From positions 1 through 6,678 of the forward strand of contig JAICHN010000291.1 in NCBI GenBank assembly GCA_025924845.1: a DNA stretch of 6,678 bases. The letters are read 5' to 3'. The notes under the pieces were generated by a model that saw only the letters and a program-made list of their open reading frames with translations, ran no database searches and was not told where the DNA came from. Source of the DNA: Chloroflexota bacterium. Its GTDB lineage: Bacteria > Chloroflexota > UBA5177 > JANWHV01. Each line of letters starts with the position of its first letter. Within the stretch, counting starts at the first letter, position 1. Of this stretch, positions 5,696-6,678 are shown one piece after another. The translations under genes were made by a program, and so were the position numbers.

Positions 5696-6042
5696 CCATA
5701 AGTATCCTCGTCGTCGGTGGATTGCTCCTAGTCGGCGCGGTGCTCGCTACGTGGGCCAACGCGCGGGCCTTGAAAGCCCTAACGAAAATCCTGAAGGCAG
5801 GGGAAGAGCAGAGCGGCGCTGTCGTCCCAACACACATCGAGGCTGCCCGTGGCTATCTCCACGCGGGCGGCGCACTCCACGCAAATCGCCACGATACGGG
5901 AGCGGCCCCGACTGCTGTCAACGTCATATTTCCAGACGCGGTTGGATTCGCGGAAGCGATGATGGTTTGCCTCGGCCTGGTGCAACAATTGGGGCAACAG
6001 CACCTTCATGCGCTCCATGTCCGCCATGGTCCCTCCGTCTAA
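5692..6042 (+). CDS. Doubtful ORF with hydrophobic N-terminus, start overlapping the PAP2 stop
   Basis: GTG at 5692 overlaps the PAP2 TGA (ATGTGA), a layout typical of translational coupling; there is no separate ribosome binding site. The 116-residue product starts with a clear hydrophobic segment (SILVVGGLLLVGAVLATWA, about 4-22) followed by a basic amphipathic stretch (NARALKALTKILKAGEEQ), as in small single-span proteins. Past residue about 30 the bases are shared with the opposite-strand 82-residue gene, and the translation (many His, Ala and Gly) looks like an antisense shadow. Either only the N-terminal part was once a gene, now frameshifted, or the hydrophobic run is chance. No family recognised. 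Confidence 0.3.
   Translation: MTISILVVGGLLLVGAVLATWANARALKALTKILKAGEEQSGAVVPTHIEAARGYLHAGGALHANRHDTGAAPTAVNVIFPDAVGFAEAMMVCLGLVQQLGQQHLHALHVRHGPSV
5779..6027 (-). CDS. Small cysteine-containing hypothetical protein (82 residues)
   Basis: No confident family. ATG 6027 follows GGAGGG (6031-6036) by three bases, and third codon positions are mostly G or C, so I prefer this strand to the overlapping plus-strand ORF. The frame stays open to an ATG at 6168, but the ribosome binding site favours 6027. Residues 1-25 (MADMERMKVLLPQLLHQAEA, then NHHRF) form a His-rich amphipathic helix. They recall small proteins I know that begin MxxLKVLLPHWIEHN; this is from memory and unverified. Residues 44-66 read like strand-turn-strand with CVEC (49-52), and Cys66 and Cys77 follow, so a zinc-ribbon-like or redox-active fold is possible. 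No membrane segment. It is convergent with the PAP2 gene. Confidence 0.58.
   Translation of the reverse strand: MADMERMKVLLPQLLHQAEANHHRFRESNRVWKYDVDSSRGRSRIVAICVECAARVEIATGSLDVCWDDSAALLFPCLQDFR
6031..6036 (-). promoter_or_regulatory. Ribosome binding site of the 82-residue protein
   Basis: GGAGGG on the minus strand, three bases before ATG 6027 (five from the GGAG core). It decides the short start and supports the minus-strand reading of this region. Confidence 0.65.
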
Positions 6043-6122
6043 CACCGCATGATCTATTCTGCCGGCATCCGCACTGAACCCGGATACATCATCGCCGCGC
6101 CTGTTCCGTCTCCCTCGCATAC

Positions 6123-6141
6123 TGGTGTATAGCGTACACCA
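6123..6141. promoter_or_regulatory. Candidate operator: 7-bp perfect dyad with 5-bp spacer
   Basis: TGGTGTA-N5-TACACCA is a 19-bp dyad with perfect arms, the size and form of sites bound by dimeric helix-turn-helix repressors. On the minus strand it overlaps TATACA, a possible -10 for the 82-residue gene. No regulator for it is identifiable in the window. Confidence 0.4.
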
Positions 6142-6324
6142 CTTGGCTAACTTCGTCGCGGCGAACAAGGGGCCGTTTTGATTGGTATATAGGTCAATCG
6201 GGAACTTCGTATGATATCCTCAGGGCATGTCGGGCAATTATCGCGCGATCGGTGCTGGGACTTGAGGCGGTTGTCTCGCTCTCGGCGGTTGACCCAATCC
6301 GCCATGAACGAGGTATGGATTGGC

Positions 6325-6678
6325 ATGCTTCCCATGATCAGGCCCACCTTGGCTGAGAACGTCGGTTATTCAGGAGCGCATGCCGTTCCGGTCGGCGCGG
6401 ATCTCCAGATCCGTGACGCGCTTCCCACCGACCACGCCGCCGTGGTGTCCTTGACCCTAGCCGCAAACATGGAATATGTGCCCATGCTGTCGCTCGACTG
6501 GTGGCGTGCTTATAGCCAAAACATAATCGAGACCCTGGCCCCTGAGGCACCCGGCACGAGCATCGTGGCGGAACTTTCGGGCGGACTGGTGGGAAGCGTG
6601 CGCTTATTGCCGGCCGAGGCACATGAGGCCGATTGGCCGGAGATCCGTCTCCTGGCGGTGGTTCTGAGGGCACGTAGA
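6325..6678 (+). CDS. GNAT family N-acetyltransferase, N-terminal part (3' partial)
   Basis: The frame runs off the right edge after 118 codons. Residues from about 28 (LQIRDALPTDHAAVVSLTLA) are a typical GNAT first strand and helix. EYVPMLSLDWWRAYSQNI continues the helical region, and IVAELSGGLVGSVRLLPA and EIRLLAV are the central strands leading to the acetyl-CoA loop, which lies mostly beyond the edge. Such enzymes transfer acetyl from acetyl-CoA to an amine; the substrate is unknown. The start is uncertain: in-frame ATGs occur at 6211, 6304, 6325 and 6334. I chose 6325 because GAGGT (6310-6314) lies ten bases upstream. All of these leave an unusually long leader before the domain. The last visible residues (VVLRARR) depart from the usual V-x-P-x-x-R-G pattern, so the gene could be degenerate. 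Confidence 0.78.
   Translation, partial: MLPMIRPTLAENVGYSGAHAVPVGADLQIRDALPTDHAAVVSLTLAANMEYVPMLSLDWWRAYSQNIIETLAPEAPGTSIVAELSGGLVGSVRLLPAEAHEADWPEIRLLAVVLRARR

Larger units (their letters stand above)
6028..6324. other. Non-coding region between the 82-residue gene and the GNAT gene
   Basis: 297 bp between divergent starts, more AT-rich than its surroundings around 6177-6220. It contains the ribosome binding site at 6031-6036, the dyad at 6123-6141, a weaker dyad (GATTG at 6180-6184, CAATC at 6195-6199) around a TATATA core, and a possible plus-strand -10 TATGAT (6210-6215). The GNAT frame is open back to 6193 with an ATG at 6211, but the residues this would add are Arg/Ser-rich and look non-coding. 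Confidence 0.5.

Noticed and set aside
6294..6323. Inverted repeat CCAATCC / GGATTGG around ATG 6304
   Set aside because: Seven-bp stem with a 16-base loop, weak enough to occur by chance. It could mask the ribosome binding site at 6310-6314, but nothing else supports this.
6147..6347. Minus-strand 66-residue ORF
   Set aside because: No ribosome binding site, crosses the start of the GNAT gene, no recognisable motif.
6338..6673. Minus-strand open frame of 111 codons opposite the GNAT gene
   Set aside because: Pro/Arg-rich shadow of a frame that shows clear GNAT motifs on the plus strand.

Overview
The window is high-GC bacterial DNA with tightly packed genes on both strands and no rRNA, tRNA, CRISPR array or recognisable insertion sequence. 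Its contents are a bacterial Pnkp RNA-repair enzyme, an M42 aminopeptidase, a stand-alone ChrB N-terminal-domain protein, DedA, and a BcrC-like PAP2 phosphatase. This mix would fit a free-living high-GC, possibly thermophilic lineage such as Chloroflexota/Thermomicrobia or an actinobacterium-like group. That assignment is inference from gene content only.

Layout. (1) 1-1613, plus strand: the C-terminal two thirds of Pnkp (end-healing and sealing of broken RNA); the N-terminal kinase lies off the left edge. (2) 1631-3079, minus strand, convergent with pnkp: an M42 metallo-aminopeptidase followed by a single-domain rhodanese, separated by 69 bp that hold a perfect 13-bp-stem hairpin. (3) 3264-4616, minus strand: a ChrB_N-domain protein followed 51 bp later by a DedA membrane protein. 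(4) 4761-5695, plus strand, divergent from chrB: an 88-residue very basic protein of unknown function, then a PAP2 phosphatase of the undecaprenyl-diphosphatase (BcrC) type. (5) 5692-6042: a strand conflict. A plus-strand ORF with a hydrophobic N-terminus starts inside the PAP2 stop codon, while a minus-strand 82-residue cysteine-containing protein with a strong ribosome binding site covers most of the same bases. (6) 6028-6324: a non-coding stretch with a dyad that looks like an operator. (7) 6325 to the right edge: the N-terminal part of a GNAT acetyltransferase, possibly decaying.

How the genes may work together. DedA proteins have been linked to flipping of undecaprenyl phosphate, and BcrC-like PAP2 enzymes make undecaprenyl phosphate from its diphosphate. 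Their placement on either side of a shared divergent promoter region, with a ChrB_N protein beside them, suggests a lipid-carrier or envelope-stress module. This is the most interesting hypothesis here. Pnkp belongs to a different system (RNA repair with Hen1), whose partner would be expected to the left. No unmistakably new multi-gene system is visible. The least explained parts are the 88-residue basic protein, the overlapping ORFs near 5.7-6.0 kb, and the dyad at 6123-6141.
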